Source: Prorocentrum cordatum
Taxonomy: Eukaryota; Sar; Dinophyceae; Prorocentrales; Prorocentraceae
Direction: 5' to 3'
NCBI GenBank assembly: GCA_963575745.1
Contig: CAUYUJ010014326.1
Location: 21,001-85,000, forward strand
DNA: 64,000 nt
The notes under the pieces were generated by a model. That model saw only the letters and a program-made list of their open reading frames with translations. It had not been told where the DNA came from and did not search any database. The translations under genes and the position numbers were made by a program. Positions 1 to 11,639 of the stretch are shown in pieces (positions within the stretch are counted from its first letter, which is position 1; every line of letters begins with the position of its first letter).

Positions 1-1197
1 TGGTCACGGTTCTGGTTCTGGTCTATTCGCAGTAATATTAGTGCAGCCCGAACCACAACTGTGGCCAGGACCAGTCTTGGTTACGGTTCTGGTTCTGGTC
101 TATTCGCATTACTATTATTATAATAATATTACTGTAACCCGAACCACAACTGTGTCCAGGACCAGTCTTGGTCACGGTTCTGGTCCTGGTCGATTCGCAA
201 TAATATTATTATAATAGTATCAATGAAACATGAACCACAACTGTGACCAGGACCAGTCTTGGTCACGGTTCTGATTCTGGTCTATCCGCATTAATATTAT
301 TATAGCAATATTAATGCAACCCGCGCCACAACTGTGACCAGGACCAGTCTTGGTCACGGCTCTGGTCCTGGTCTATTCGCATTAGTATTAATGCAGCCCG
401 GACTACAACTGTGACCAGGACCAGTCTTGGTCACGGTTCTGGTTCTGGTCTATTCGCATTACTATTATAATAATAATATTAGTGCAGCCCGAACAACAAC
501 TGTGACCAGGACCAGTCTTGGTCACGGTTCTGGTCCTGGTCTATTCGCATTAGTATTATTATAATAATATTAGTGCATCCCGAACCGCATCTGTGACCAG
601 GACCAGTCTTGGTCACGGTTCTGGTTCTGGTCTGTTCGCGTTAATATTATTAAAATAATATTGATGCAGCCCGGACACAACTGTCACCAGAACCAGTCTT
701 GGTCACGGTTCTGGTTCTGGTCTATTCGCATTAATACTATGCTAGTAGTATTAATGCAACCCGAACCACAACTGTGGCCAGGACCAGTGGCCACGGTTCT
801 GGTTCTGGTCTATTCGCATTTATATTACTATTATACTATTTATTCAAACCGAACCACAATTGTGACCAGGACCAGTCTTGGTCACGGTTCTGGTTCTGGT
901 CTATTCGCAGTAATATTAGTGCAGGTCGAACCAAAACTGTGACCAGGACCAGTCTTGGTCACGTTTCTTGTTCTGGTCCATTCGCATTAATATTATTCTA
1001 ATAATATTAATGCAGCCCGAACCACAACTGTGTCCAGGACCAGTCTTGGTCACGGTTCTGGTTCTGGTCTATTCGCATTAATATTATGCTAATAATATTA
1101 ATGCAATCCGAACCACAACTGTGGCCAGGACCAGTGGTCACGGTTCTGGTTCTGGTCTATTCGTATTAATATTCGTATTATACTATTTATTCAAACC
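1..1197 (+). repeat. AT-cored minisatellite array (left copy)
   Basis: About fourteen units of roughly 80-95 bp run from the window edge. Each unit holds a GACCAGGACCAGTCTTGGTC block, a run of TTCTGG words, then TATTCGCATTAATATT and an AT-rich core that is itself nearly palindromic (ATTAATATT..AATATTAAT), ending in CCCGAACCACAACTGT. Units vary mainly in core length and by point changes. The ORFs crossing it are repeat translation, not genes. The same unit occurs in reverse complement at 52171-53390. Confidence 0.95.
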
Positions 1198-1199
1198 GA

Positions 1200-1400
1200 A
1201 CCACAGAGGGGTTCTCGGTCGAGGGGGGCGGGGGGCTCGTCCGCCCCGCCCGCAGAGCCCGCCCCAGCCTCGCCCTCAACGTCCGAGTCGGCGTCGACGG
1301 AGGACTGGTCCGACTCGCCGCCGATGCTCATCCCGTCCTCGCTGTCGTCGCCATCATCTCCGCTGGCGTCCTGCGAGGAAGGGGCTGGGCATCTCACTTC
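1200..1400 (-). CDS. possible acidic coding fragment
   Basis: Read on the minus strand this stretch encodes an Asp/Glu/Ser/Gly-rich segment (words such as GDDGDDSEDG and ESDQSSVDADSD) inside a longer open frame at 1191-1529. A similarly acidic minus-strand frame occurs at about 2390-2590 (ASESDDGGDDD, QDEDACGG). Both could be 3' exons of the large minus-strand gene at 3139-7271, but no splice sites were matched. It could equally be chance in GC-rich DNA. No domain is recognised. Confidence 0.2.
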
Positions 1401-1578
1401 TGGGGGCGCCAGGGACTTTATGGACCGACCAGGGGTCGTAAAAAGCGAGCTTTGCTCCCTCCCCCCGCAAGGGGAAGGGGTAGCGGGGGCGGTGCGAGGA
1501 AAAGGTGGGCAAGGGGGGAACTGGGACATACTTCAGCAATTGGGGCGGCTGTGGGTGAGATGGGGCAGGTGACGCAAG

Positions 1579-1579
<1 letters not shown>

Positions 1580-1659
<80 letters not shown>

Positions 1660-1666
1660 GGGTGGG

Positions 1667-1762
<96 letters not shown>

Positions 1763-1766
1763 GTGT

Positions 1767-1820
<54 letters not shown>

Positions 1821-1832
1821 CGGGGGGGGGGT

Positions 1833-1923
<91 letters not shown>
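1580..1923 (+). repeat. 344-nt near-pure poly-G tract
   Basis: I count nine non-G bases (T1659, T1663, A1669, T1762, T1764, T1766, C1821, T1832, C1867); the longest pure run is about 92 G (1670-1761). The poly-Gly and poly-Pro reading frames across it are not genes. It could be a real homopolymer able to form G-quadruplexes, or an assembly/base-calling artefact. Confidence 0.9.
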
Positions 1924-1925
<2 letters not shown>

Positions 1926-3138
1926 AGACAGCCCCGCAGGCTGCGTTCTACGTGCCGCACCTCAGCGCTTTTGCCCCGCGCTAAAAAAAGCGCCATATAC
2001 CTACAGCGAAGCACCTATCCGCATCCCCAGGAGGCCACCAGGAGGCCGCCCCCCTGGCCCAACGAGCTCTGAAAGCGACTGGAGCGGCAACGAGGGGGCG
2101 GGCGAGGGGGCTCGAACGGGGGGGGATGACCGAGATCGCGCCGCCAAGCGCACCCGATAAGACTGACTGCATCCCCTCGCAAAGCGCATTGCCCCAATTA
2201 CCTGGGAGGGGGGGAGGGGGGCAAACGCCTTCAAACTCCTTCAAACTACATGCCTCCGAACTACATGCGAACATCCACCCTGGCAACCGCGCCGGCTCCG
2301 CAGGGAGAGGGCGTTGCCCAACGAACCGAAGCTCTGTGTCACCACCGCTGCCCGTCGACCTACATAGCCCCGTATAAACCGTATACGTGCATTGTGTGCC
2401 CCCCACAGGCGTCCTCGTCCTGATGGCCGCAGTCATCATCATCCCCACCGTCATCGGACTCGCTGGCGCATGTCCGATCCTCCGCGCCATCCTCCAACGG
2501 CAGCGCGCCAAGAGCGACGGCGCCCCCTCCGTCGGGCCCCCCAGCCGCTGGCGCGGCGTCCGCGCCTGCATCAGGCGCAGCTCGGCCGCGGCCTCACCAG
2601 AGTCCCAAATCCTCTTGCTTCGCTATTGGGGGATGCTTGGCTCTTAGCTCATGGATGGTTTGTGATTCTGTGGGGCGGGGGCTCGACGCGTCAGTGCCGG
2701 GCTCGGCCCTTCCCCTTTGCGCTTTGGGAGCCGCTCTCGCCATCCTGGCCCACCGCGGGCCCCAGGCGGTCCAAGGGCCAATATGCATCAGAGATCAACG
2801 ACCTAGAGCCCAAGATAGCCTCAAGGCTGCGCAATTCACAATTTTAATTCGAAGGCCCCAGGGCATAACGTAACGGGGAAACTGCAACGCGACAAGGCGC
2901 AACACAGACATCATATGCAACGCAACACAATGCAACACAGCAACAATGCAACAACAAATGCACAAGGCACGCGGTATCTCTGATCGCGTGCCCTGTGCAT
3001 TTGCTGCGTTGCCTGCTCCCGTGCACTGGTGCGTGAGGGCCAGCGCCTGCTTCGGGCAACCCCCCGCCCTCCTCACACCCCCATTGATCCTCCTCATCCG
3101 CCCCCACAACCCCCATCGTCATCCCATCCTACCCCTCA
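1924..3138. other. no supported gene; mixed GC-rich DNA
   Basis: I see no complete gene. The minus strand at about 2390-2590 has an acidic frame (see 1200-1400). Positions 2870-2960 contain short reiterations of CAACGCAACAC type. The remaining frames are short and unsupported. Confidence 0.5.
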
Positions 3139-6100
3139 TCATCTCCAGTGGGTGGGTGTTTGGAGAAGAAAAAGGATACGGCCTCGACCACGTCCTCGTC
3201 CAGGCGCCACGCCTGCGCGCCCACCGCGGCCCCTGCCGCGCGTGGCCCCGCGACGCCGCCTCGCCGCGGCTGGCCAGACCTGAAACGGGTCCACGCCTGC
3301 GAGCTCCTCTGCAATCACAACCGCTGGAACGAAGGCCAGCCGCTCGCGGTCGTGGACCTCCGCAATCAGCAAATCAAGCATGATCCTCAGCTGCAGCGGG
3401 ACGGAGGCCAGCGCGATGAACGTCGGCGGGCTCAGCCCACAACCCTTCGGGGCGCGCGCAACCCGCCGCCCGCCGCTCCCCCCCCCCCCGCCAGAACACA
3501 CATCATGCGAAGAAACGGTCGTAAAATCGTCATCCTCACAAGTCGGAGGCTGGGGAAAAGGGGGTGAGGAGGAGGAGGAGCGTGGATGGGGTGGGAAAGG
3601 TGAGGAGGGCGACAAGGGGGGGGGGGGATGGGGCAAGTGAAGAGGGGGAATGAGAAGGGCTGGCGAGGCCGAGGAGGGAGGGATGAGGAGGGGGGGCGAC
3701 GCGATCGTTCCTCATGCTCATCCCTCCGCCCCCTCCTCCACGCTCCTCCTTGCCCCCCTCATCGCGCCCTCCCTCTCTCCTCCCCCCTCCCGCCCCCGAC
3801 GTCACTCATGTGGCGGTGGGGGGGTGGGTGAGAGGTTGACGGAGCCTGACCTTCAAACAGTGCTCGTCGTCCGTGGCGCACGCGTCGTGCCGCTCAGCAG
3901 GCGACGCGGGCGTCGCGGGCTGCATCGTGAGCTCGTACGGCGAAAACTTCACGCCCGACAAATGCCAATAGAGTGGCTCCAAACCAAGATCATTCATGAG
4001 TTCGTCCTCGTCGCTATCGTCCGCCAGCCAGATGAAGCGGGCGATGGCCCTGCGGCCAACCAGGAGCCCTCTCGTCTGCGGGCTGGCATTGCTGAACGTC
4101 ATCTTCGTAGCCTGGAACACCTTGCGGCGCAACGCTCGCAAGCCGTCGTGCGCCGCACCGCAAACGCACATGCCGTAGCGCAGGCACTCTCCGTCCTTGA
4201 ACTGCTCTGCTGGGTCATCAGCGGCATCACCAAGGGATGACAGTTCAGGATCGTCAGGTAGCAATCGGTGCATGTGGCTCCACATCATCTCAGCGGCCTG
4301 CTGCGCGTTGGACTGATGCGTGACGGACATTCCGTGGGCCGCCTCCTCGAGCAAGGCAACGTCGTCAGCGGAGCTCGACGCGTCTCGCTCAACCACGGCT
4401 GCTCCAATAACAGGCGGCAAACACCTGAGAACCCCTCTCGCGGGCCCCAGCGATGGGATCACATGCGCCAGCTCGGGGACGACCTTTCTCGACCCCTCAT
4501 CCCGATACAACTCGAGAAGTTGACCGCCTGCTTCTTCCTGGAGGTGCTGATGGCGAGCCAAGCCCCTCCGATAAGACGCTACCGTGGACAAGGTATCCTT
4601 CAAGCTCGTTCCTGAAGCCCCGCACTCACGGATCAGGAAGTCGACTGTGTCATCGGGGTCACGGCCAGCAAACCTCTCAATGGCTGTAGTCGCAAGCCTG
4701 GCGTTGCGATGCATGCCCACCTGCCGCTGGGTTGGCGGGAGGGCGCGGAAGCCGTCACGGGCCCTCGCGGCAGCTCTCCGACCTTCTTCCGCCAGGCGCG
4801 CCCGCTCAGCAGGGGGCAACGCGCGGTACCGCGCCGACGCCTCCCTCATGGCATTGATGCCCTGCTCATGTTGAAAAACGCCCCAAGCGCCTGTATGATG
4901 CTCGTGCTGGCACCTTCGGCGCTCAGCTGCCTGTGCCCCAGAACCTCCGCCAGCACGCGGCTCGTGGACTGGCCCGTGACGTGGGCGGGTGACATCCCCA
5001 GCTTTGGCGCGGCTGTGCACGCCCATGCAAGCTGTCGACAGGTCAACCGCCTTGAACTGGGGGCACTGCGTTCTAGACTTGACGATATTCCGCATCTGGG
5101 CGTTGAAGACCTCGTTGGGGGCGGTGTTGCCTTGGATCAGCATGGCCATAGCCGCCAAGCGCATCAAACACTCCTCGCCCCCCAACCGACATGATGATTG
5201 CAGCTCCTTCGTGAACGCGTCCTTCATGCAGTCGGGGGCGGCCTCCATCGTTGGCCCCAGCTCGGGCTGCTGGAAGAGCTGAAACGGTCGCGCGGGAAAC
5301 CCTTGGTTCACCAATGCAACCTCCTGGGTTATGGTGGCGAGAGCGTCGGATATCATGATGAAGGCGAGCGACGTGTTTCTGTAATTGACTTCCTCTGGCC
5401 TGATCAAGTGCCAGGCCGCTGGGGTGAACAGTAGCAGCATCATCTTCTCGAAGCACCTGGTCTCCAAGACGCCGTCGGCAAGAACCGTGACAGGGAACGA
5501 TCTGTTAATGCCGACTGCCCCCTCTGCGGTGCGCTTGGCAGCATGTACTCGTTCCTTTTTTCTCGAACTCCTTCGACGTCAAATAACAATGTGTCCGCAG
5601 CATCGCCTGCAAGGGCCTCAAGATGTTGCCGGCGAGAACGAAGAATGTGTGGGGGACGGGGCGTTTATTAGACATGAAATCCATCGCGAACGCCATATGC
5701 TTGTTGAGCCTCTCTCGGCGGCTGCCAGCGCCAGCGGCCTCCGCATCGCCACCCGCGCCCTCGTGGGCGCCCATATCGTCGTCCTCGCACTCGTCGGCGC
5801 CAACGGCGTCCACGCGACCGTCAACCAGGGCCGCCAACGCATGCTGCTTCGACCGCCCCCTTCCGAACGACCTGCACCATGACGTGCATGCTGGGCCCAA
5901 AAGCCCACGACGCATCTCGACGAGGCCCGCGTCGCAGATCGCCGGCTCACTGGTGCCCCACTTGCTCCTGATCAGCACTCTCAGGGCACGCGGCATCAAT
6001 GCGTCTACCATTGAATATGCAACCGATGTTTTCAAAACGTCTTCGTCCAGGCCAGCTGCAGAATCAACCCATACGGTGATCTCGCGCGTGTCGGCCATGG

Positions 6101-7271
6101 AGCTGCTGGGCAAGAGAGTGAATAACACGCGCCTGCGGGTCTTCTGGCCGTCTCCAGAAACGAACGACTTGAGCACGACATGGTTGTAGATAACGTCGTC
6201 ATTTGATGGGCTGCCTTCTCGGACCCTGAGTCGGCGGTGGACCTCCTTCCAAAGATGAGTGTTAAAGGAATGCTTGCTCCCCGCTACTCTGAAGCACAGC
6301 GATAGGTGGATCACCCCCTTGATGCCTACGTCGACGTGCTTCATGGCAATGTTGTGTGCCCGCACTATAGAGTGAGCTTGGCACTGGTAGAAAAGACGAA
6401 CCCAGCCAGGCTCACGCTCGCGGTCCAATCTGCGCTCTCCAGCTCTGTTCGACCTGTGGCCGTCCGCGTCCGTGATCCCCACTTTGTGGCTGAACGTGCT
6501 CTCCGACAGCGAAGCCGACCCAGACTCCATCAATGCAAGTGCCTGGCATGCAGCCGAAGTGCTCGCCAACGGCTGAACCTGGCATACCACGTCGCCGACG
6601 AGGTAGACGTAGCGCATCTGTCCATTCATCGTGACCCTGACGAGGTGGCAATACCGAGCCTTGGTGGCGAAGAGCTTCGTGATCGTCTTAGCCCTGAATC
6701 CGCGGAACGCCCCCCTCAGCAACGCCACAGCTAGGGCCCGAGATGCCATAGTCGCGACTTCGGAACCAGCGGCGGGGGGAAGTGCGGAAGGGGCGCCTCG
6801 CGATACCTCGCGATGTTCGCTCATACTCTGGAGCTCCAAGGGCGCCTCGGCACACGATACGTGGTCACACGCTTGGATCAGCTCGATGCGTGCACCGCGC
6901 GAGCGAGCGCGAAGTGCAATCATTTTGACGATGTGTTGTCTATGCCAACGGTCCAGGAGCCGCGACCAAGCAGCCGCTCTCCCCATCCTGCTCTTGAAGG
7001 CCCACTCGGAGGTGTTCAGGGACGCGGCCTGCGATGCAAGGCTGGCGCGCACAGCGCCGCCGAGGCCCTCAATCAATAATCCTCCGGCAACTTCTGAAGG
7101 CTCGAGGTCATGGCGACGGGCAGCACTCAGTATAAATTGAATTCTGGCTGTCAGCGGGCTCTCCCAATCAAGCCTCTTGCTGGGCAGCGCTGCAACGACC
7201 TCGGCGTGGGGCAGAATGAGCGCAGTGCTGTCGGCGATATCTGCATCCAGTCTGGGGCGTTTGGCGGGCAT
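3139..7271 (-). CDS. large hypothetical protein, possibly transposase-derived, two exons with frame breaks
   Basis: The gene starts at the ATG at 7271 (MPAKRPRLDADI). Exon 1 runs to 3851 and exon 2 from 3549 to a stop at 3139, joined by a phase-0 GT-AG intron. Exon 1 is split into a 588-aa and a 553-aa frame. At about 5550 a run of six A's interrupts it; reading five A's joins the two frames directly (KEFEKK then ERVHAAKRTAEG). At 5046-4846 a second frame gives better protein (VLAEVLGHRQL..SIIQALGAFFN), suggesting two compensating indels. Around residue 270 is a D-x-SN then CQAHSIVRAHNIAMKH pattern, loosely like RNase H-fold transposases of other elements. Downstream are RSKWG and YRALPPAERARL segments. 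No catalytic triad can be assigned. The family is not recognised with certainty; mobile-element origin is an inference. A spliced-leader-like site lies about 440 bp upstream. Confidence 0.6.
3550..3850 (-). other. spliceosomal intron (GT-AG, phase 0)
   Basis: On the minus strand exon 1 ends TGTTTGAAG at 3851 and is followed by GTCAGG. The intron ends with a pyrimidine tract CCCCTTTTCCCCAG, and exon 2 opens at 3549 with CCTCCGACTTGTGAG. Both exon edges fall on codon boundaries of independently open frames, which supports a real intron of 301 nt. The body is simple pyrimidine-rich sequence on the sense strand (GGA-rich on the plus strand). Confidence 0.6.
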
Positions 7272-9290
7272 CGCATGCTGCTAAATAGCAAGAGTGTGAA
7301 CTCCAGCCATCCCTATGGGCGTAAAGGGCTTATCGAACTCTTCCCTCTTCCCCCAATCCAATCTTCCCTCGGGGGGGGAGGGGGGGCGCGCCCCCCCCGA
7401 CCGCCGCCCCCGCGAGCAAACGGCTTCAAAACTGTCCCTGGATGCCACCCGAGACGCCTACCATGGTACCCCGACCAACGTCCAAGAGGCCTCTCACCCA
7501 CAACCCAAACACGGTGACAGGGTGGGCCGAAAACAGCTATACATACATATACATAGATATATATTATATACACGTTTGCATTGTCCCCCCCTCCCCGCAC
7601 ACCGTCAGCTCACGGGCGCTACCTTTGAATGGGCTGGCGGGGATGCGCGAAGCGTTCTGTATTCGCACGCGTGGCCGCGCCCAGCGCACGGCGCGCCCAG
7701 CGCCCTGCGCTTCTAGCCAAAATGGCTGACGAGGCGAGGCACGGGCAAGGCGGTGGGAGGCAAGGGCCAGGGCGTGTCGAGGCGAGAGCAAGGCGGAAAG
7801 AACTGCAATGAACAACACCGCGCATAGCGGAAGCAGAGTGCAAGCACTGCACTTGGGGAAACGCACGCGCCCATGCCATAACCGACATGCGAATCGGGCG
7901 CAGCCATGTTCGCCAGCGTGGGCCCCAAACAGCAACTATATGACCTCGTCGGCCCTCGGCCCCCGAGACACGGGCCTCATGATGACACCAAAAGCGCCCC
8001 CAAGACTACAGAAAAAAGACGCGACGCTCGCCAGAGACATCCTCACCCGACCTAAGGGCCTGACCTGAGGGCCTCAGCATCGCCTCACCATGGCCCCATC
8101 GCCCAAGCAACATATGCTAATAATTTCGGTGCGATATTGAGGCCCTGCCTTGATGGCCTCAACATGGCTTCAACATGGCCCCGCAATTCAAGCATTGCGG
8201 CCTCGAAGGAGGCTCCTATTTCTGCCCCATGACTACACATGCGACGCTCCTGCTACCACATAGCCCACACCAGATAGTTAACGCAACGCGTTGCAAACAA
8301 TCAATACCACTGCGCGTCGCGCACGCGCAATAGCAGCCACACCACAGCGTGCACCACACAGCTTGCGCCACATTATTCACGCATTATGGCGCCCACCCCG
8401 ACGCGCAATAACGGTCGCGCAGCTTCGCGCGCACGTGCGCGATGGCCCCCGAAACAATGAACGCGTTGCCCCGAACCAAACGCGACCCCATCCCCCATGA
8501 GAGCAATGCAAACTCTGTCAAATCGTTCGCGTGGTGAGGAAGTCTTGAGCGGAGCCCAGGTTTGATGACATACAAGCGCCCCTGCCCAAAATGCCCCCAA
8601 CACATACTATAGGTGCGAGCTCTTACTGGGATTTTGTTTGGAGCTACGCCGCCTGGCGGGCACCTCGCGGGCACCCCGTGCGCTGGGTTGGTCGGCCGAG
8701 GTTTCGCCGAGTTGGACCCGTGCCCCCCCCGCAGGACGTGGTGGAGGAGGGCGCGCAAGCTCGCGCGCGCACGCGCGAGCGCGCGCGCGCGCGGGCCTGC
8801 GCGATGTAGATGGGGTCCAAATATGAGCGGGGGGCGGCGCGCGGGCGCGCGACTCCCGCGCGAAGGAGGCTGGGAATGGAGGCGGGAGACGGCACGGGGG
8901 GAGGGCAAGGGCAAGGCGGAGCTTGGTAATGGAAATGCGAATATGGAAACGCGAAGAGGGGAACGGGGGGCGGGGGAGCGAAAGCTGAGGGGAGAAGGAA
9001 CGAGGAACGCAGGAAGACAAGTAAGGGGAGTTGAATGGGGGAGGCATCGCCCCACCTGTAAGCCCCGAGACCTCAGAACCCACCTAACAGAAAGTGTATC
9101 GGGGCGCTTTTCGAACCCCGTCCCGTTTCTCCCTCCTGGCCCACCGTCTCCGCAGCGTTACCCTTATTATGATCCCCCGCTTCTGCCACCGACTTCCTGC
9201 TCGCTTATCTCGTCCTCCCCCGCCGCCGCCCATTCCCCGCCCTCTCCCCGAAAACCGACCTTCCCCGTAAACGATCCAACGCGGGCCACC
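7272..9290. other. intergenic; alternating CG and GGCCTCA-rich repeats, no gene seen
   Basis: No protein-like frame is visible. Short features are a C/G homopolymer patch at 7365-7410, AT-rich sequence at 7540-7575, reiterated GGCCTCAACATGGC-type words at 8050-8220, and a strong dyad at 8759-8780 (nine-base arms GCTCGCGCG and CGCGCGAGC around CGCA) inside an alternating CG stretch. Confidence 0.5.
7710..7733 (-). promoter_or_regulatory. degenerate spliced-leader-like relic
   Basis: On the minus strand the sequence contains the 13-nt core AGCCATTTTGGCT, flanked by CTCGTC and AGAAG. The dinoflagellate spliced leader has the same core flanked by CCGT and CAAG. The site therefore differs by one inserted base and about two or three substitutions. 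It is oriented toward the gene starting at 7271. The core is partly self-complementary, so chance is possible. Confidence 0.35.
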
Positions 9291-9297
9291 CAAGCCA

Positions 9298-9512
9298 TGA
9301 GCCCTAAGCTTAAAGCCCCATGCCCGATGCCTCAAGCCCTACGCCCTAAGCCCTTAAGCCTTAAGCCCAAACCCATAAGCCCTCAGCCCTAAGCCCTCAG
9401 CCCTAACCCTAGACCTAAGCCATAAGGCCGAAGCCCTCAGCCTTAAGCCCGAAGCCCGATGCCGCATGCTCTCTGCTCTAAGCCCGATGCCCTAAGCCCT
9501 GCGCCTCGAAGC
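9298..9512 (+). repeat. degenerate telomere-like heptamer array
   Basis: The stretch is built of variants of AGCCCTA (AGCCCTA, AGCCCTC, AGCCTTA, AACCCTA), i.e. the complement of a TTAGGGC/TTTAGGG-like heptamer. Periodicity near seven bases is visible although few adjacent units are identical. It reads like an old interstitial telomere-like tract. Dinoflagellate telomeres are usually TTTAGGG; the link is inference. Confidence 0.6.
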
Positions 9513-9714
9513 TTTACGATACGTTTGAGCGCCTTGGGCCGACGCGCGGCAAAACAATGCTACGCTTCGGCATCGATCGGGGTTCCCGACGGGCCATCAT
9601 GCTGACATTTGATAAAGGGTTTACACATCCATTTTAAGGGTTTCAACAAGGGCTGCTCAAAAAGCGCCCCCAGACATTTCCTGGACATTTAAATGGAATT
9701 CAAGGAATCGAGCC

Positions 9715-10255
9715 TCAGAAAGGGATCCAAGAATGCAGATCTAACGGCGTGCTCTCGTCAATTACTATCGAGTCGTGCGGTCCGCTGGGGCCTCGGGGCC
9801 CCCTGCGCCCACCCCCGCCATCAGAGGGGCCCGATCCCCCTGGACTTCCCGGAGGCGACCCACGCGGCCCTCTACCACGATCATCTTCGTACGCAGAAGC
9901 GATCTCAGCGTTGGGAGCGTCGCTCTTGTCGTCTCCTTCTCCGCCCTGCCCTGCATTGCCCGACGACTTAGTCGCCGTCGCTCCCTTAGGACCGTCTCCA
10001 TAGGTTGGGCGGAGACTGGCAAGAGCGTTATCTTCGTTAAATCCAGTTAGCCTCTTCCCTGCAAGGGGCCCATTCTCAGCGGCGCTCGGCTTAGCCGGAC
10101 CTTCTAGGGCAGGGCCTGGAACAGAATAATGTTGACGCAACAGCGGCCTCACGGGAGTTTCTTGCGAGAGCAACGGAAATCCGAACGACTTCGATGTGAA
10201 TCCGACTTCGCGTTTAGTTTCAGTATATGGAGTCGGGTCGGTGATGAGGTGATGA
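9715..10255 (-). CDS. hypothetical Gly/Pro-rich protein fragment
   Basis: The open frame lies directly after an in-frame TGA at 10261 that ends the preceding coding block, and it ends at TGA 9715. It opens with SYHHLITDPTPYTETKREV, then LLSQETPVRPLLRQHYSVPG, a Lys/Gly/Asp-rich middle, a collagen-like stretch (GPRGSPPGSPGGSGPS) and DSIVIDESTPLDLHSW at the C-terminus. No ATG fits the start, so it is probably the 3' part of the neighbouring gene or a later exon. Gag proteins of some retroelements have similar Gly/Pro-rich segments, but no zinc knuckle or protease is seen. Function unknown. Confidence 0.4.
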
Positions 10256-10260
10256 TAGCT

Positions 10261-11588
10261 TCAATTAAGCCTCATCTTTTCTTTCTCTATATTAGCCGCG
10301 TTCAAAGCAATCTCTTCTTCTCGCATGTTAGCCGCTGGCCTTTCACTCTTCCACGGGTCGCATCTAGAGCATCTCCTCGCACTCGCATCGATATGTTCGT
10401 CGCGCGCCGGGCTGCCACATCCGACGCAGTTGTCTGTCTTTAGACAAAAACAAACGGCACAAAACTGATCCACGGGAAGCGTGTGTTTCTTCCCCATCGG
10501 GAGGAGGACGTGTTGCACCTCCTACCAGCATGGTCGATGCTCCCGCATTTGCCAAGGTCGTCTGATCGAATTGCGTAGGGGCAGATACAATGCTCGACGA
10601 CTGGGCCGTCGATAGCTGGTGCATGTTCGATCCGATCGGCTTAGCCGGCGGGCATTTAGCATTGCTCGACAGTACACGCTGAAGAGACGATCTGGCTTCC
10701 TCATGCGATCTAAGCTCTTCCAGATAGAGATTGTTCTGGTTGGTTATCTTCGCAGCTACAGCTTGGGTGTTGTCTGCTTTCAGCCTGGCGGCTTTGAGCT
10801 CTTCTTGTAATCCCTGCTTTTATCGTTCCGCCACGGCTGTCGCGATTTGTTCTCCTGCTATATTGGCCACTGCGACGGCAGCGGCAACCGCGTGGGCGTC
10901 AGCAGATTCTTCGTTTGCCATCATTACGGCCCGTCTCTCCGAAGTCAATATTTACCTGTATTTATTTTCAGCCTCCCTCTCCACTTGCCATTAAACGGCC
11001 TCAGTCTGTTTGTGCAGATGTTCTATCAGCGCTTGTTCACGCCCCCTGGCAACCATGGCCAGGGCGATCCGCTCAGCCTCAAACGTTTTTCTAGCTTCGA
11101 TCACAGTTTCAGCGAATTCTTCTCTGTTCAATCGAGCCCTTTCAGCCAGATGCGCTTCATTAGTCAGAAACTCTCTCTGAGTGTTAGCCTCTGCTATCCT
11201 GGCCTGGTCTTGAATAGACTGCATGAGGGGGCACGCGCAGTTATGCTCGTCCATTGGGCAACACTCTGTGCACAGCCATTGCATGTTACACTTGCTGCGA
11301 ACGTCCGAGCAATTCCTGCGCACTGGGTTCCTACATGCGCCTTCAGGCTTGCTGGCTTTTCCTGGGCATCTGTTCGCCGCCTGAGGCGCGCAGCCAGGAT
11401 TGGGATTCCAACATGCCTCCATCATAGAAACTGTACTGTTGCTCCTTGAAGTAGACCTCGCCCCTGATCTTTGCATTTTGGGTCTTCCCCTGCTCGAAGC
11501 ATTCGATCTGTGGCGAGTGAAAGTACCTTCTGGTGGTTTGGGCGCATTTAAGAGCTCCTCATCCTTTTCGTCTTGTGTGATTAGCTGA

Positions 11589-11639
<51 letters not shown>

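Noticed and set aside
1-1200. CRISPR-like array
   Set aside because: Unit length, degenerate repeats, no unique spacers of constant length and eukaryotic context make it a minisatellite.
1580-1930. Poly-Gly/poly-Pro ORFs of up to 206 codons
   Set aside because: They are translations of the G tract; any frame is open in a homopolymer.
5505-5570. Programmed -1 frameshift at the A6 run
   Set aside because: Joining the frames needs loss of one base, not a -1 slip on the usual heptamer; a homopolymer indel is simpler.
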